NCBI GenBank assembly: GCA_020073215.1
Contig: JAIQFO010000016.1
Coordinates: 40,234 to 104,233 of the forward strand
Reading direction: 5' to 3'
Length of the DNA stretch: 64,000 bases
Origin: Terriglobia bacterium
GTDB taxonomy: Bacteria > Acidobacteriota > Terriglobia > Terriglobales > Acidobacteriaceae
The translations under genes and the position numbers were made by a program. How positions within the stretch are numbered: position 1 is the first letter of the stretch; each line of letters opens with the position of its first letter. The notes under the pieces were generated by a model that worked only from the letters and a program-made list of their open reading frames with translations, was not told the origin of the DNA and did no database searches. Positions 1-9,632 of this stretch are shown one piece after another.

Positions 1-205
1 CACAAAGAAGAACAACGCGAAGAAAACCAATAGAGTCTTCAGCAATGCTTCTCTCTGTCCCAATTCCCTTTTCAACGGACACCTCCTATTCGAACAGAAG
101 GATAGAACTGCTAAAGATACTCCACCGCGCGGGAACCTGCACGAACAGTTTGCTGGCCTGGACCGCGGGGGAATCACGCGCGACATCGTTCACTGTGACA
201 GGTTT

Positions 206-297
206 TTCACCACAGAGTCACAGAGGCACAGAGAAAAGCATCTTTGCAGTTTTTACCGATCTAGCTCTCCTCTGTGGCTCTGTGACCCTGTGGTGAA
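206..297. repeat. Intergenic inverted repeat, ACAGAG family
   Basis: Two arms (206-235 and 265-297) rich in CACAGAG/CTCTGTG face each other around about 30 bases. The same kind of element occurs at 32203-32291, and single arms lie near 31114-31140 and 48182-48200, so this is a dispersed family. Bases 1-445 hold no gene that I can support. Confidence 0.75.
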
Positions 298-357
298 TTG
301 TTCTGCCCGTGTGCTTTTCTTGCAACGAATTCCGCTCGTAACCCCTTTCACCAGCGA

Positions 358-385
358 GGATTACAGAAGTATTACACGGTAATCC
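358..385. promoter_or_regulatory. Inverted repeat upstream of the desaturase
   Basis: GGATTAC and GTAATCC form perfect 7-base arms 14 bases apart, ending about 60 bases before the desaturase start. The placement would suit an operator controlling membrane lipid desaturation, but no regulator is identified and this is inference. Confidence 0.3.
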
Positions 386-445
386 GCGCGACTCTTGCTA
401 TTGTCTAGGCAGACTTCAGCAAGACGGGTGTGGGGAGAACAAACC

Positions 446-1411
446 ATGAGTCAGACAGTGCGCGACACGATCGCCGAAGCTGCGTCCAAGGCCATGAGCG
501 ACGCGGGAGAAGGCACCAGCCGTAGAGACCGGGCGAGCCGGGATGGCTTCAACTGGATCACGGCGACCTTCATGGCCCTGTTTCATGTGGGGGCAATTGC
601 CGCGCTATTTTTCTTTACCTGGAAAGCATTCTTCGTCGCCTGTTTCTTATGGTGGATTTCGGGCAGCCTCGGCATCGGGATGAGCTATCACCGGTTGCTG
701 ACGCATCGCGGATACAAGACGCCCAAGTGGGTGGAATACTTTCTGACCTGGTGCGCGACCCTGGCGCTCGAAGGCGGACCGATTTTCTGGGTGGCGACGC
801 ACCGGATTCATCATCAGTATTCGGATGAGTTGGGCGATCCGCACTCGCCGATCGACGGCAAGTGGTGGTCGCACATGGGATGGATCCTGATGGGCAAGTC
901 GATGCATCATGACACGACGACTCTGGCGCGTTACGTCCCCGACCTGACCAAAGATAAAGTTCACGTCTGGCTGACCAAGTATCACTACACCTCGAACATG
1001 ATTGTGGGCGCGATCCTGTTTGCCATTGGCGGATTGCCGTGGTTGCTGTGGGGAGTGTTTGCGCGCGTCGTGGTCGGACTGCATGCCACCTGGATGGTGA
1101 ACTCGGTGACCCACCTGTGGGGATCGCGGCGCTTTGCGACCAAAGACCTGTCGACCAACAACTTTGTGGTGGCCGTGCTGACCTTTGGCGAAGGCTGGCA
1201 CAACAATCATCATGCGCATCCGGTTTCCGCGCGGCACGGATTGCGCTGGTACGAAGTTGACGTGAACTGGTACGGCATCTGGGCGCTGAAGAGACTGGGA
1301 CTGGCGCGGCACGTCTACAAGGTCGCGCTCGATAACCTGCCGCCGAAGCCGGCGCTAGTTCGGGATGTAAAAGCGGCACAGGTGATGGCGGCGGCCGCGG
1401 GCAACGACTAG
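446..1411 (+). CDS. Acyl-CoA (delta-9 type) fatty acid desaturase
   Basis: Membrane di-iron desaturase that should introduce a cis double bond into a fatty acyl chain using O2 and reductant. All three histidine boxes of the family are present: HRLLTH near residue 82, HRIHHQ near 119 and HNNHH near 252, with hydrophobic segments between them. The start at 446 is preferred over an upstream TTG (395) because a GGGGAGA ribosome site lies 8 bases before it and the family begins close to here. It stands alone; an inverted repeat lies upstream at 358-385. Length 321 aa is normal for bacterial acyl-CoA desaturases. Confidence 0.9.
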   Translation: MSQTVRDTIAEAASKAMSDAGEGTSRRDRASRDGFNWITATFMALFHVGAIAALFFFTWKAFFVACFLWWISGSLGIGMSYHRLLTHRGYKTPKWVEYFLTWCATLALEGGPIFWVATHRIHHQYSDELGDPHSPIDGKWWSHMGWILMGKSMHHDTTTLARYVPDLTKDKVHVWLTKYHYTSNMIVGAILFAIGGLPWLLWGVFARVVVGLHATWMVNSVTHLWGSRRFATKDLSTNNFVVAVLTFGEGWHNNHHAHPVSARHGLRWYEVDVNWYGIWALKRLGLARHVYKVALDNLPPKPALVRDVKAAQVMAAAAGND

Positions 1412-1413
1412 AG

Positions 1414-1446
1414 CAAGGTCTCAGGTCTTAGGTGTCAGGTCTCAGG
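1414..1446. repeat. GGTGTCAGGTCTCAGG-type intergenic repeat
   Basis: Imperfect direct repeats of GGTCTCAGG/GGTGTCAGG just after the desaturase. Related pieces occur at 2034-2052 (opposite orientation) and at 55651-55720 as an inverted pair, so this is another dispersed intergenic family. Confidence 0.55.
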
Positions 1447-1536
1447 AAAGGCTCTCGAATCGGCCGGGTTGGTCGACGTCGGGAGCCTTCTTCGTGAAAT
1501 CGCCCGTTTTCGTCGGCCAACTGGCCCACCCCTAGG

Positions 1537-1911
1537 CTAGGGGGAATGGACACCAACAAATTCTGTTTCCACAGTCCCGCAGCCCGATCGGCTGTTGAAC
1601 TTCCACCCCCGGATGGAGTTAAGCAGGTATGCGTCCCGGTCAGCGATTCCTGAACTGCGCTTAACGCGTGCATTCACCACTTCCCCGGATTCAAGTATCT
1701 CGAATGCAATGACTGGTGGGTAGCGTGAGGGCTTCTCTCCTTGGCGCACTTGGATAATCTTCGGTTCTGAAATGGGCTTCTTGCTAACCACCTTGGGATT
1801 GCACCTTTTGACATCGTATTTCGGTTCATCCTTTCGCGGCTGCTGAGCAACTCCTACCCAGAGATTCATTAGAAGCACGAGAAACACAGCACTGATCACA
1901 AGGCGACGCAT
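1537..1911 (-). CDS. Secreted TonB C-terminal-like protein
   Basis: 124 aa with an N-terminal hydrophobic segment (about residues 4-22, ending VGVAQQ) that looks like a signal peptide. The rest matches the TonB C-terminal fold pattern: YPPVIAFEILESGEVVNARV followed by a conserved-looking small helix and GWKFNS. Such stand-alone TonB-C proteins are common in Acidobacteriota and often take part in envelope interactions, not classical TonB energy transduction. The proline-rich spacer and membrane anchor of true TonB are missing. Partner and function are unknown. Confidence 0.65.
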   Translation of the reverse strand: MRRLVISAVFLVLLMNLWVGVAQQPRKDEPKYDVKRCNPKVVSKKPISEPKIIQVRQGEKPSRYPPVIAFEILESGEVVNARVKRSSGIADRDAYLLNSIRGWKFNSRSGCGTVETEFVGVHSP

Positions 1912-2063
1912 CTAGAACATTAGACACCACGTTGCGATTCCGGAACAAAGAAATTGAGGAGGCCGGAATCAGTCGTTGGCCAAAAATCGCGATCACCCCA
2001 ACACCCTCTGAAGATCTCCCCGCTCCCCCACCCCTGGCACCTGACACCTGCCCTCTGCCCCGC

Positions 2064-2075
2064 TACAATCTCCCT
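2064..2075 (+). promoter_or_regulatory. -10 box for a probable leaderless start
   Basis: TACAAT lies at 2064-2069 and six bases separate it from the GTG at 2076. A transcript starting the usual distance from this box would begin at or next to the start codon. The same geometry is seen at 9621, 40522 and 41794. Confidence 0.5.
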
Positions 2076-2984
2076 GTGCGGATCTCCAGCCGGCGCAAAG
2101 CGATCGCATTCTTCCTGACGTTCGGCGTTTGCCTCGCCGCGGTGGCCTTTGCCGTTGGCAGCGGTTGGATCATCCTCAACTGGCGCGAAGGCATCAAGGT
2201 CTTCCTCGGCATCATCTTTTTCGGGGCCATCATCACCGGGCTCGTCCTCAACACGATCTTTCTGGTGCGTGAAATCCGGCGCAACGAGCAGCACGACAGC
2301 TTCATCAATGCGGTAACCCACGAACTCAAGACTCCGATTGCCTCCATTCGTCTCTATCTGGAAACGCTGCAGCAGCGTGAAGTGGACGAGAATCAGCGCC
2401 GCGAGTTTTACCAATCGATGCTCGTCGACACCGAGCGCCTCATGGGCACTGTGGAACAGGTGCTGAAAGCCGGCGCCGCAAGCCATAAGAAAAGTAAGGC
2501 CCAGCGCTTGCCGGTCGATTTCGATGCTCTCGTCCGCGAGTGCGTGGAACTGGCGCGCGTGCGTCATCATCTGCCGCCTCAGGATCTCGACTACCGCGAC
2601 TCTCTGTCCGAGTCCGCCAGCGCGCGAGTGCTGGGAGATCCCGACGAATTGCACACGGCTGTCACCAACCTGCTCGACAACGCCGTAAAGTACTCGCCTG
2701 GCGGCGTACACATCGCAGTGGAGTTGAAGGTCCTCGATGAGGAGAAGGTCGTGCTCCGCGTGCGCGACCGCGGCGTCGGCATTCCGCAGAATGAGCTCAA
2801 GCGCGTTTTCAAGCGCTTCTACCGGGTTCGCCAGCGCGGACGTCCGCGCATGAGGGGCACAGGACTGGGATTGTTCATCGTCCGCTCGATTGCGCGCAAC
2901 CACGGCGGCCGGGTATTCGCCGAGAGCGAAGGGGCAGGGAAGGGAACGACCGTGACCTTGGAATTGCCGCGGAGAGAAGCATGA
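2076..2984 (+). CDS. Sensor histidine kinase
   Basis: Inner-membrane two-component sensor of 302 aa from GTG 2076. Two transmembrane helices (about residues 6-28 and 38-60) enclose only a very short loop, so there is no periplasmic sensor domain. A HisKA box follows, with the phosphoacceptor His in the sequence VTHELKTPIA, then an HATPase domain with the N box (LLDNAVKY), G1 (DRGVGIP) and G2 (GTGLGLF). An open frame extends upstream to 1932, but GTG 2076 has a TACAAT box exactly six bases before it and the family begins near here. The stop overlaps the next gene by ATGA, so sensor and regulator are translationally coupled. Confidence 0.9.
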   Translation: MRISSRRKAIAFFLTFGVCLAAVAFAVGSGWIILNWREGIKVFLGIIFFGAIITGLVLNTIFLVREIRRNEQHDSFINAVTHELKTPIASIRLYLETLQQREVDENQRREFYQSMLVDTERLMGTVEQVLKAGAASHKKSKAQRLPVDFDALVRECVELARVRHHLPPQDLDYRDSLSESASARVLGDPDELHTAVTNLLDNAVKYSPGGVHIAVELKVLDEEKVVLRVRDRGVGIPQNELKRVFKRFYRVRQRGRPRMRGTGLGLFIVRSIARNHGGRVFAESEGAGKGTTVTLELPRREA

Positions 2985-3763
2985 GCCGGGTGCTGGTGGT
3001 GGAAGACGAGGCGCATCTGGCGCAGGGTTTGCGTTTCAACCTGCAAGCCGAAGGGCACGCCGTCGAAGTCGCGGCCGACGGCGAGACAGCCCTGGACCGG
3101 CTGCTCGAAAGAAAAGAACGCTTCGACGTGGTGGTGCTCGACGTGATGCTGCCGGGCAAGAGCGGCTTCGACGTCGCGGCCTTGCTGCGCGAGAAGAAGA
3201 ATTACGTGCCGATTCTGATGTTGACGGCGCGCGGGCGTCCCGAGGACGTGCTGCAGGGGTTCGCGTCCGGGGCGGATGATTATCTGCCGAAGCCGTTCGA
3301 GTTGGCGATTCTCATGGCGCGCCTGGAGAGCCTGCTGCGGCGCAGTGGGTGGATGAATAACGCCGGGATTGCGGATAACGGGACCAAAGATGCCGGGCGG
3401 GCGGGTCGGGGGACAACGGGGACCGCGCGGGTGGGTGAGCGGGATTCTGGCAGCGATACATTCAGTTTCGGCGGCAAGTCGATTGACTTCGCGGAACTGG
3501 AACTGCGCTCGTTGGGAAATACGATCCACCTCACGGTAATGGAGGCGGAATTTCTGCGCTATCTGGTCCGCAGCCAAGGCCGTGTGGTTTCGCGCAAAGC
3601 GATTTTGGAAGATGTGTGGGGATTGCACGAAGACACCGATACCCGCGCCATCGATAATTTTGTGGTGCGCCTCCGGCGGTACATTGAAGAGGATCCATCG
3701 CGCCCCAAGCACCTGCAGACGGTGCGTGGAGTAGGCTATCGATTTGTGGCGGAACCGGAGTAG
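2981..3763 (+). CDS. OmpR-family response regulator
   Basis: Receiver domain at residues 3-118 with acidic pocket E8/D9, phosphoacceptor D54, T82 and K104, followed by a winged-helix DNA-binding domain at about 160-258 ending in RGVGYRF. It is the cognate partner of the sensor kinase it overlaps by four bases. The linker (about 124-160) is unusually long and rich in Gly, Asn, Thr and Arg (AGRAGRGTTGTARVG), encoded by a GGGCGGG-rich stretch that looks like inserted simple sequence. Target genes are unknown. Confidence 0.93.
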   Translation: MSRVLVVEDEAHLAQGLRFNLQAEGHAVEVAADGETALDRLLERKERFDVVVLDVMLPGKSGFDVAALLREKKNYVPILMLTARGRPEDVLQGFASGADDYLPKPFELAILMARLESLLRRSGWMNNAGIADNGTKDAGRAGRGTTGTARVGERDSGSDTFSFGGKSIDFAELELRSLGNTIHLTVMEAEFLRYLVRSQGRVVSRKAILEDVWGLHEDTDTRAIDNFVVRLRRYIEEDPSRPKHLQTVRGVGYRFVAEPE

Positions 3764-3968
3764 TGGGGGACGCCCGGCTGCCCCGATTACCACAACCATC
3801 GGGCCTCCATAGTCCGTCCTGCGGCGCCGGTTCTGGTTTTGGCCGGAGCAATTCTTGGCAGACAAAACCCTGTAGCGTGTCGAAGTTCTCTGTCGGGTGG
3901 ACCCTAATCCACTGGTTCTTTCGGCACCGCGAAATTAGGGTCCAGGTAGTGGAAGAGTATCTTCCGCT

Positions 3969-4904
3969 CTATTTCAAATTTTCGCGTAGCCACTTGAGCA
4001 TGGCAGCGCGGTGCTCCTCGGTGGGCAACTGGTGGCCCGTATCCGCCCACAGGATCAACTTGGGGGATTTGGCCAGTCGATAGAGCGGCTCAACGGAGGT
4101 CTCCTTGACATGGTCGGCATCATGGGTGCCATTGATCATCAGGAGCGGCCGCGGGCTGATCCGGCCGATGTAGTTTGCAGGGCACGCCGCTGCCAGGTGT
4201 CCGCGCTCAAGCGCATCGAAGTGGGCGCCGTACACCAGAGCCACCGCGGCCAGCCGGCGATCCGCACCGCCGGCAATCGCCGCAACAATGCCGCCGCGGC
4301 TGAATCCAACCAGGCCAACGCGTTTCGAATCGATGTCTCTGTGCTCTAGCAGGAAATCGTAAGACCGGCCAACGTCCTTCACGGTCTGTGTAACCCACGC
4401 CAGGTAAACAGGCTGCTGATTGTACAGGCGTTCGTGCTTCTCCTGCTCGGTAAACGTGGTGAGGAGATCGGTGCCGCGTTCGCCAAAGTACTGCATGTCT
4501 ATCGCGAGCACGGTCCAGCCGCCGCGGGTGAGCAGTTCCGCGAGCACTACTGAACCTCGATCGTCTTTGCCCGCACCGGTACCGCCATGGAGCAAGATGA
4601 TCGCCGGCCCCTTTTGCGAAGCTGCCCCTGTTGAACGATAGAGATTGGCAAACACGCGCACTCTGGGCGTGCTCTGGAAAGACAGGTGCTCCTTCCTGAT
4701 CCCTTCCTGCTCCTCGACCTTGAGGACGTGCAAGTCGAACGGAAGCTCTTTGTCGTATGCAAAAAAATCAAGAAATGTTCGAAAGGTGCGGTCGTCCACC
4801 GGCCGGCTCAGCCACTGGTCGGCCGCTTTTTTCTGGCCAGAAGCTGCTTGACCCATCGCGAACGCGATGAGGAGGATCAGAACGAAGTGAACCTTGCATG
4901 CCAT
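3969..4904 (-). CDS. Secreted alpha/beta hydrolase (dienelactone hydrolase-like)
   Basis: 311 aa with a signal peptide (residues 1-22, cleavage near GQAASGQ). The hydrolase fold shows an oxyanion HGG motif (LLHGGTGAG), the nucleophile elbow GFSRGG, an acid in NGTHDADH and a His in TGHQLP, so the catalytic triad is complete. The substrate is probably an ester or short peptide outside the cytoplasm, but cannot be told. The gene begins 19 bases after the kinase-FGE gene ends, so the two should be cotranscribed. The start at 4904 gives the signal peptide and has GGGGGGAA upstream; a longer frame runs into the antisense of the kinase gene. Confidence 0.85.
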   Translation of the reverse strand: MACKVHFVLILLIAFAMGQAASGQKKAADQWLSRPVDDRTFRTFLDFFAYDKELPFDLHVLKVEEQEGIRKEHLSFQSTPRVRVFANLYRSTGAASQKGPAIILLHGGTGAGKDDRGSVVLAELLTRGGWTVLAIDMQYFGERGTDLLTTFTEQEKHERLYNQQPVYLAWVTQTVKDVGRSYDFLLEHRDIDSKRVGLVGFSRGGIVAAIAGGADRRLAAVALVYGAHFDALERGHLAAACPANYIGRISPRPLLMINGTHDADHVKETSVEPLYRLAKSPKLILWADTGHQLPTEEHRAAMLKWLRENLK

Positions 4905-4923
4905 GGTGGAATTCCCCCCACAC

Positions 4924-7074
4924 TCATCGGCGGCCCGGAACGGGCATGACGAGTCTAAACCCGATTGCCTGATCGGCAAATCCGGGGTCAAATGCTTCGG
5001 CATGTGAAGATTGGAACATGTAAGAGGGATCCTGCCACGCCCCCCCGACCACGAGCCTGTGACTGTTGTCAGGGGCCGGGTCCCGCAGCCACTCCCGTAC
5101 GTTGCCGGCCATATCAAAACATCCGAAAGGGCTGATTCCCAAAGGATAGGACTCGACCGCCCGGGTCCCGACAAATCCGAAGTTCGCTCTTTGGTCAATC
5201 GTCTTGACGTCGTTTCCCCATGGGAAAGCCCCACTAGAGTCGCCGAGGGCAGCGCGCCACCACTGGCTCGAGGTGGGGAGGTCCTTGCCTGCCCATCGGG
5301 CATAGGCCATCGCCTCGTACCAGGAAACGCCAACCACGGGATGGTTGCCCTTTCCTTCCGGATAGGTCCCGTCTTTCCAGAAGCGTGGACCGGCAAGTCC
5401 GCTCCGATCAACAAACGCCTGTACACCCTTTGCCCACGGCACCGGGCGGCCGTTCACAACGAGGGTTTCAGGCCAGAAGGTCTGATCCCGATAGCCACCC
5501 GCGGCGACGAATTTTTGAAACTCGACATTGGTCAATTCGTGTTGGTCGATGAGGAAAGCTGGGATGGATTCGCCTTCTGGATTGACCGATGTCCTGCCCT
5601 TGCTGACGACCACCATGCCGCTCCACGCTGTGCCCGATGGAAGCAGACTCCGCTCGACCTTCAAGTCCTTGCCCAGTTCCACCTGAATAAGAAACTCGAG
5701 GGGATTCGTCTGTTCGGCTGTCATACGGACGAGGTATTCCCCAACGACTAACCGGCGTTCCGGGAGTGGCGTCCGACCAAGCGTTATTGGCTGGCGCTCT
5801 GAAAACCGCGCGATGGGCTGAACGCGCGTCACCATCACACTCGGTCCAGCGGGTTCGCTCTCAAACGTGACGCTGCCGCCGGCCAGCCGCGCCAAACCGT
5901 CCAGCCGCGGGTCGGAAAGGTCCGCGCCTGCGGCCTGCAACTGCTCATACACGTCGTCCCACTGGCCCGCGGCGGCGGCAGGCTGGGCGCGCTCCAGCAG
6001 CGCACGCACCTGGAGTCCATCTCTGTTTCGCCCGAAATAGAGGCCTGCGCCAAGAAGCAGAATCAGCAGACCCGCAGCACCGCCGTATACATAAGCTCTT
6101 TTCCCTCTCGGTAGCTCTGCTCTGGATGTCCGTTCCTTTGCGCCAACGGGCTCAGGTACGGGGAGGACAACGTGTTCCGAGTCGGTATCGCGCTTCAACC
6201 GCTGCAAGTCTGTCCGGATATCGGCAGCACTCTGGTAGCGAAGCATGCGGTCCTTCTCCAGCGCCTTGTTGATGATCCGCTCCAGTTCTGGAGAGACGTC
6301 GGGATTAAGGCGCACCGGGGATACCTGCGCCCGGTTTAGGATGGCCTCGAAAATCACTCCCGTGCTTTCCCCATGAAAAGATGACACTCCGGTCGCCATC
6401 TCGTACAGCACCGCCCCAAAGGAGAACAGGTCGGTTCGGGCGTCCAGTTCCTTCGCGCGGACTTGCTCGGGCGACATGTAGGCAATGGTTCCAAGCGCCG
6501 TTCCCGGACTGGTCAGGTGCTCCGCACTGGATTCGACCGTCGCCTGCGTTGCCCCTGCCGTGCTACCGCCCATGGGGCTAACTTTGGCCAATCCGAAGTC
6601 GAGAATCTTCGCGTGTCCGCGCCTGGTCACGAAGATATTGGCAGGCTTGATGTCCCGGTGGACGATACCAGCGGCATGAGCCGCATCGAGAGCGTCCGCT
6701 ATCTCGATTGCGAGCGACAACAGGGTCTCGATTTCCACCGGACGCCCCGCGATGCGGTGCTTCAGCGTTACGCCCTCCAGATACTCCATGGCGATGAAGG
6801 CCTTCCCCTCCGCCTCGCCCATGTCATAGATAGTGCAGATGTTGGGATGATTTAATGCCGACGCGGCCTGCGCTTCTCTCTGAAAACGCGCGAGTGCGTC
6901 TCGGTCATTCGCTAGATGGTCGGGGAGGAACTTCAGCGCAACCTTACGGTGCAGGCGGGTATCTTCGGCCTCGTAAACAACCCCCATCCCGCCACCGCCT
7001 AGCTTTTTGACGATGCGGTAGTGGACCAGTTCGAGGCCGACAGGTAAATCCTGACCCAGCGCGCGGCTAGCCAT
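4924..7074 (-). CDS. Ser/Thr protein kinase fused to PEGA-like and FGE-like domains
   Basis: 716 aa from ATG 7074. Hanks-type kinase domain at about 19-290: glycine loop GGGGMG, ATP lysine K48, catalytic HRD with D141, DFG at 159-161, and APE-like SPEQ. A single transmembrane helix follows at about 328-348, so the kinase faces the cytoplasm and the rest the outside. The outer part has a PEGA-like beta repeat (about 395-465) and a C-terminal formylglycine-generating-enzyme-like domain (about 480-716, DMAGNVREW). The Cys pair that true FGE uses for catalysis is absent, so the domain more likely binds a ligand. It heads a two-gene operon with the hydrolase. Upstream codons to 7278 are open, but the kinase family begins near 7074. 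Confidence 0.88.
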   Translation of the reverse strand: MASRALGQDLPVGLELVHYRIVKKLGGGGMGVVYEAEDTRLHRKVALKFLPDHLANDRDALARFQREAQAASALNHPNICTIYDMGEAEGKAFIAMEYLEGVTLKHRIAGRPVEIETLLSLAIEIADALDAAHAAGIVHRDIKPANIFVTRRGHAKILDFGLAKVSPMGGSTAGATQATVESSAEHLTSPGTALGTIAYMSPEQVRAKELDARTDLFSFGAVLYEMATGVSSFHGESTGVIFEAILNRAQVSPVRLNPDVSPELERIINKALEKDRMLRYQSAADIRTDLQRLKRDTDSEHVVLPVPEPVGAKERTSRAELPRGKRAYVYGGAAGLLILLLGAGLYFGRNRDGLQVRALLERAQPAAAAGQWDDVYEQLQAAGADLSDPRLDGLARLAGGSVTFESEPAGPSVMVTRVQPIARFSERQPITLGRTPLPERRLVVGEYLVRMTAEQTNPLEFLIQVELGKDLKVERSLLPSGTAWSGMVVVSKGRTSVNPEGESIPAFLIDQHELTNVEFQKFVAAGGYRDQTFWPETLVVNGRPVPWAKGVQAFVDRSGLAGPRFWKDGTYPEGKGNHPVVGVSWYEAMAYARWAGKDLPTSSQWWRAALGDSSGAFPWGNDVKTIDQRANFGFVGTRAVESYPLGISPFGCFDMAGNVREWLRDPAPDNSHRLVVGGAWQDPSYMFQSSHAEAFDPGFADQAIGFRLVMPVPGRR

Positions 7075-7351
7075 GGGGAGAAGCTCCCTCCGCCTCAACT
7101 CACCGAAACATTCTAGGCCGTTGGGGCAAAGGAATCGACAAGAAACCGTGCCGCCCCTCCGGCAGCATACCCCGCCGCTTGCGGTTGTAACATCGCGCGT
7201 ACGCTCGTTGAACGGGGTGGTATTGCAAACGTCGTTGCCGCAGTTATTTCCGAATAACCTTCCGACATCTGCTTCCACCCCGGCAACGCGACAGTGCTTG
7301 CGCTATTTCATGGCGGGTTACCTTGCGGTAACATTTGTTCGGGTTGCCGAT

Positions 7352-7738
7352 ATGGAGCGCTTGTTGATCTGGATCGGGGGCGATGCCAAGGGCTGGGCCT
7401 GCTCGGTTTGTAGCTGGAAATTCCCCGTTCCCACGCTGCTGACGGGAGAAGAGGCTAAGGGTGCTTACGACCGCTTGGCCACTGCGAAGTTTCGCGAACA
7501 CAAGTGCGAGACCGGAACCAGCCCTTTTTCGGCGGGACCGGGGACAAGGCTGGACACCGGCGTTCCTTTCGTCGAGCGTGCCCGGATGTTCATAAGGCGA
7601 GGATACACACCGAAGGTTGCTGCCGAGCTTGTACTTCATGAAATGGAATTCGAACACAGCAGCAATTCGACGATGATGGAGAAGGCGCGGGCAGAGGCAG
7701 AGGATTTCCTTCAAAAGGTTCGCAAAGGCCTCATCTGA
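7352..7738 (+). CDS. Conserved hypothetical protein with a possible Cys/His metal site
   Basis: 128 aa, soluble, no signal peptide. The N-terminal half has WACSVCSW and later REHKCE, a Cys2-His-Cys arrangement that could hold zinc; the C-terminal half is helical and charged. I do not recognise a named family. The start at 7352 is preferred to 7310 or 7073 because upstream codons lie in the control region of the divergent kinase gene. A GTTACC-TTGC-GGTAAC hairpin (7317-7332) lies just upstream. Confidence 0.55.
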   Translation: MERLLIWIGGDAKGWACSVCSWKFPVPTLLTGEEAKGAYDRLATAKFREHKCETGTSPFSAGPGTRLDTGVPFVERARMFIRRGYTPKVAAELVLHEMEFEHSSNSTMMEKARAEAEDFLQKVRKGLI

Positions 7739-7937
7739 AATGATTCGGGTCCCCTGCGCGCGTCACGCGCTGGGGTGATGATGATCACAGCGCGCGGGTC
7801 GGACCGCGAATACGCTGACCGCAGCATTCGACGCTCGTCGCATGCTTCACGTCTGAGACCGGTAGATCTTTGGCAAGACCTGCGGTAGAACCTTCCCCCC
7901 TGGCGCAAGTCCTTCGTGCCAGGCAAGGAGGCACGTC

Positions 7938-8717
7938 ATGCTGCTGCTGTTGGGGTTGTTCCTCTTCCTGGTTGGAGTTTGTCTGATCCTGTTGTTGCCG
8001 GCGCTTTGGGGCGAACGGATTTACCGCACGTACCGCGAGGGGCGGACGGTCGATTGTCCGGAAACGCACGCGCCGGTGTCGGTGCGGTTCAACGCCTTGC
8101 GCGCCGCATGGAGCGGCCTGGCCGGCCCGCCGAAACTTCGCCTGGCCGATTGCACGCGCTGGCCGGAACGCGCCGATTGCGGACAGGAGTGCATTCCCGA
8201 TGCGGTCGAGGCCAAGCCCGCGCCCTCGCTCAGTCAAGTTTCAATGAGCCAGATTTCGTGGCGGTCGCGGCGAGTCGTGCATTTGCCCGTACTGCTGGCG
8301 GGCGCGGCGGCGTGGGTGCTGGGCATGGCGTGGCACTCCCAATATCTGTTCCGTCCGCGCTGGGCGATGGCGATCGGACTGAGCGATCCCCAGACGCTGG
8401 CCTTGGCGCGGATGTGGGCTCCGCATTTGCTGAGCGCGGCTGCGTGCATACTGTTTGCCTACGGCGTCGCGGGACTGGTGCGGTGGCTGGGTTCGCGTAC
8501 GTTGGCCCATGGCATCGAAGTGGCGGCGGCGCTTTGGCTGGTAATCTTTGCAGCTCTGATGGCGGTGACCTCGTCGCGCGCTGTGCCCGATCTGCTGTGG
8601 ATCGAAGGCGGCTATACCTTCCTGGGAGCGCTCCTCATCGGCGCGATCGTGGGCGGGGTGCCACGGTGGGTGATTGCAGGGGATCCGCAAGAGCGTGGGC
8701 TCAGAAATCGCGGATGA
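7938..8717 (+). CDS. Multi-pass membrane protein of unknown function
   Basis: 259 aa beginning with a strong hydrophobic helix (residues 1-24), then a soluble stretch of about 85 residues with four Cys, then four more hydrophobic helices (about 112-132, 155-178, 185-207, 220-242). AGGAGG nine bases before the ATG fixes the start. No family is recognised. It may be a small sensor or permease-like protein, but there is no motif to decide. Confidence 0.7.
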   Translation: MLLLLGLFLFLVGVCLILLLPALWGERIYRTYREGRTVDCPETHAPVSVRFNALRAAWSGLAGPPKLRLADCTRWPERADCGQECIPDAVEAKPAPSLSQVSMSQISWRSRRVVHLPVLLAGAAAWVLGMAWHSQYLFRPRWAMAIGLSDPQTLALARMWAPHLLSAAACILFAYGVAGLVRWLGSRTLAHGIEVAAALWLVIFAALMAVTSSRAVPDLLWIEGGYTFLGALLIGAIVGGVPRWVIAGDPQERGLRNRG

Positions 8718-8768
8718 CCACCCTTATGTGGTGAAGGGCTTGCCAACGTCCAACGACGAACGACGGCA

Positions 8769-9455
8769 CTAGTGTTGTTTGGCGGAGGAACTAGCCGCCA
8801 GTTCCCGGAAAAGGCCGAGTAACGCCGCTGCCGATTTTTTATCGGAGAGGTTTTCGAGCGCCACCGTGGCGGTGAAGTGCGGCGAGGTCGAGTTGAAGCG
8901 GACGCCCACGAAATCCTTGTCGCGCCAGGCCGCCAGCGCATTGACAACCGGGCTGAGTTCCACCGGCCAGTCTTCCTTGGTGGTCAAGATGACGGGCCCG
9001 GGGCGGTGGATAATCCAGGGACGCGTGCGCGTCGAGCTCTTCGCTCCGCTGTTGCCCGACCAGCGATGACGAATGATGTCGAGATGGAAGCCCGGCGGGA
9101 ATCCCATGTCGGCCTCGAAGGTGAGCGTTTCCTCCTGCCGCTGCCAACGGCTCAGGGCCCACTGCACCGGGAGCGGGCGGGGCAACAGGCGAATGGTGAG
9201 ACGGGCGTCCTCAAACCAGCGCGAGGAAAGATGTAGCGTGGCCTTCAGCCGCGAACTGCTGGCCTGCCATCGCAGATCGACGATGCGCCCTTTTCCCAGG
9301 CATGCCGCCTGCACCCACTGCAGCACGTCCGCGGCACGACGCCGGTTGTAACGGACAAACCACCCATACCAGAAGAAGAAGAGGGCGAGCGCCACGGCCA
9401 CGTCGATGAGAATGAAACGCCCCACAGAGCCTCTTTGCAGAAATCGTACTTCCAT
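8769..9455 (-). CDS. Hypothetical membrane-anchored protein
   Basis: 228 aa from ATG 9455, with one N-terminal hydrophobic helix (about residues 14-30, FILIDVAVALALFFFWYGW) and a basic cluster RYNRRR after it, which indicates a cytoplasmic C-terminus. The rest is a beta-rich soluble domain with many Trp and Arg. No family is recognised. An alternative start at 9521 would add a second hydrophobic stretch. No clear ribosome site precedes 9455. It converges on the preceding membrane protein gene. Confidence 0.55.
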   Translation of the reverse strand: MEVRFLQRGSVGRFILIDVAVALALFFFWYGWFVRYNRRRAADVLQWVQAACLGKGRIVDLRWQASSSRLKATLHLSSRWFEDARLTIRLLPRPLPVQWALSRWQRQEETLTFEADMGFPPGFHLDIIRHRWSGNSGAKSSTRTRPWIIHRPGPVILTTKEDWPVELSPVVNALAAWRDKDFVGVRFNSTSPHFTATVALENLSDKKSAAALLGLFRELAASSSAKQH

Positions 9456-9620
9456 TCGATGCAACTGCGCAAGGGGGAGAAAAGGAAAAACGAAGGAAAA
9501 AACAGCGGGTGCCCCATTCATTCGCGTTCTTTGCGAATGAGTGGGCGGCCTGCGCCCGGATTCTCGGTTAGATTGTGACATCCGCCGCGCTTTCTCCCTG
9601 CTCTTGCGCCGGTCACCCGC

Positions 9621-9632
9621 TACAATGACTCC
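9621..9632 (+). promoter_or_regulatory. -10 box for a probable leaderless start
   Basis: TACAAT at 9621-9626 is followed by six bases and the GTG at 9633. No Shine-Dalgarno sequence is present. The geometry is identical to that at 2064. Confidence 0.5.

Noticed and set aside
45..296. 83-codon plus-strand open frame
   Set aside because: It runs through an intergenic inverted repeat, has no ribosome site and no protein-like pattern.
2819..3865. 348-codon minus-strand open frame
   Set aside because: It is antisense to the response regulator, and no domain is visible.
7317..7332. GTTACC-TTGC-GGTAAC as a strong operator
   Set aside because: The stem is only six bases and lies just before or inside the 7352 gene; there is no second copy to support it.
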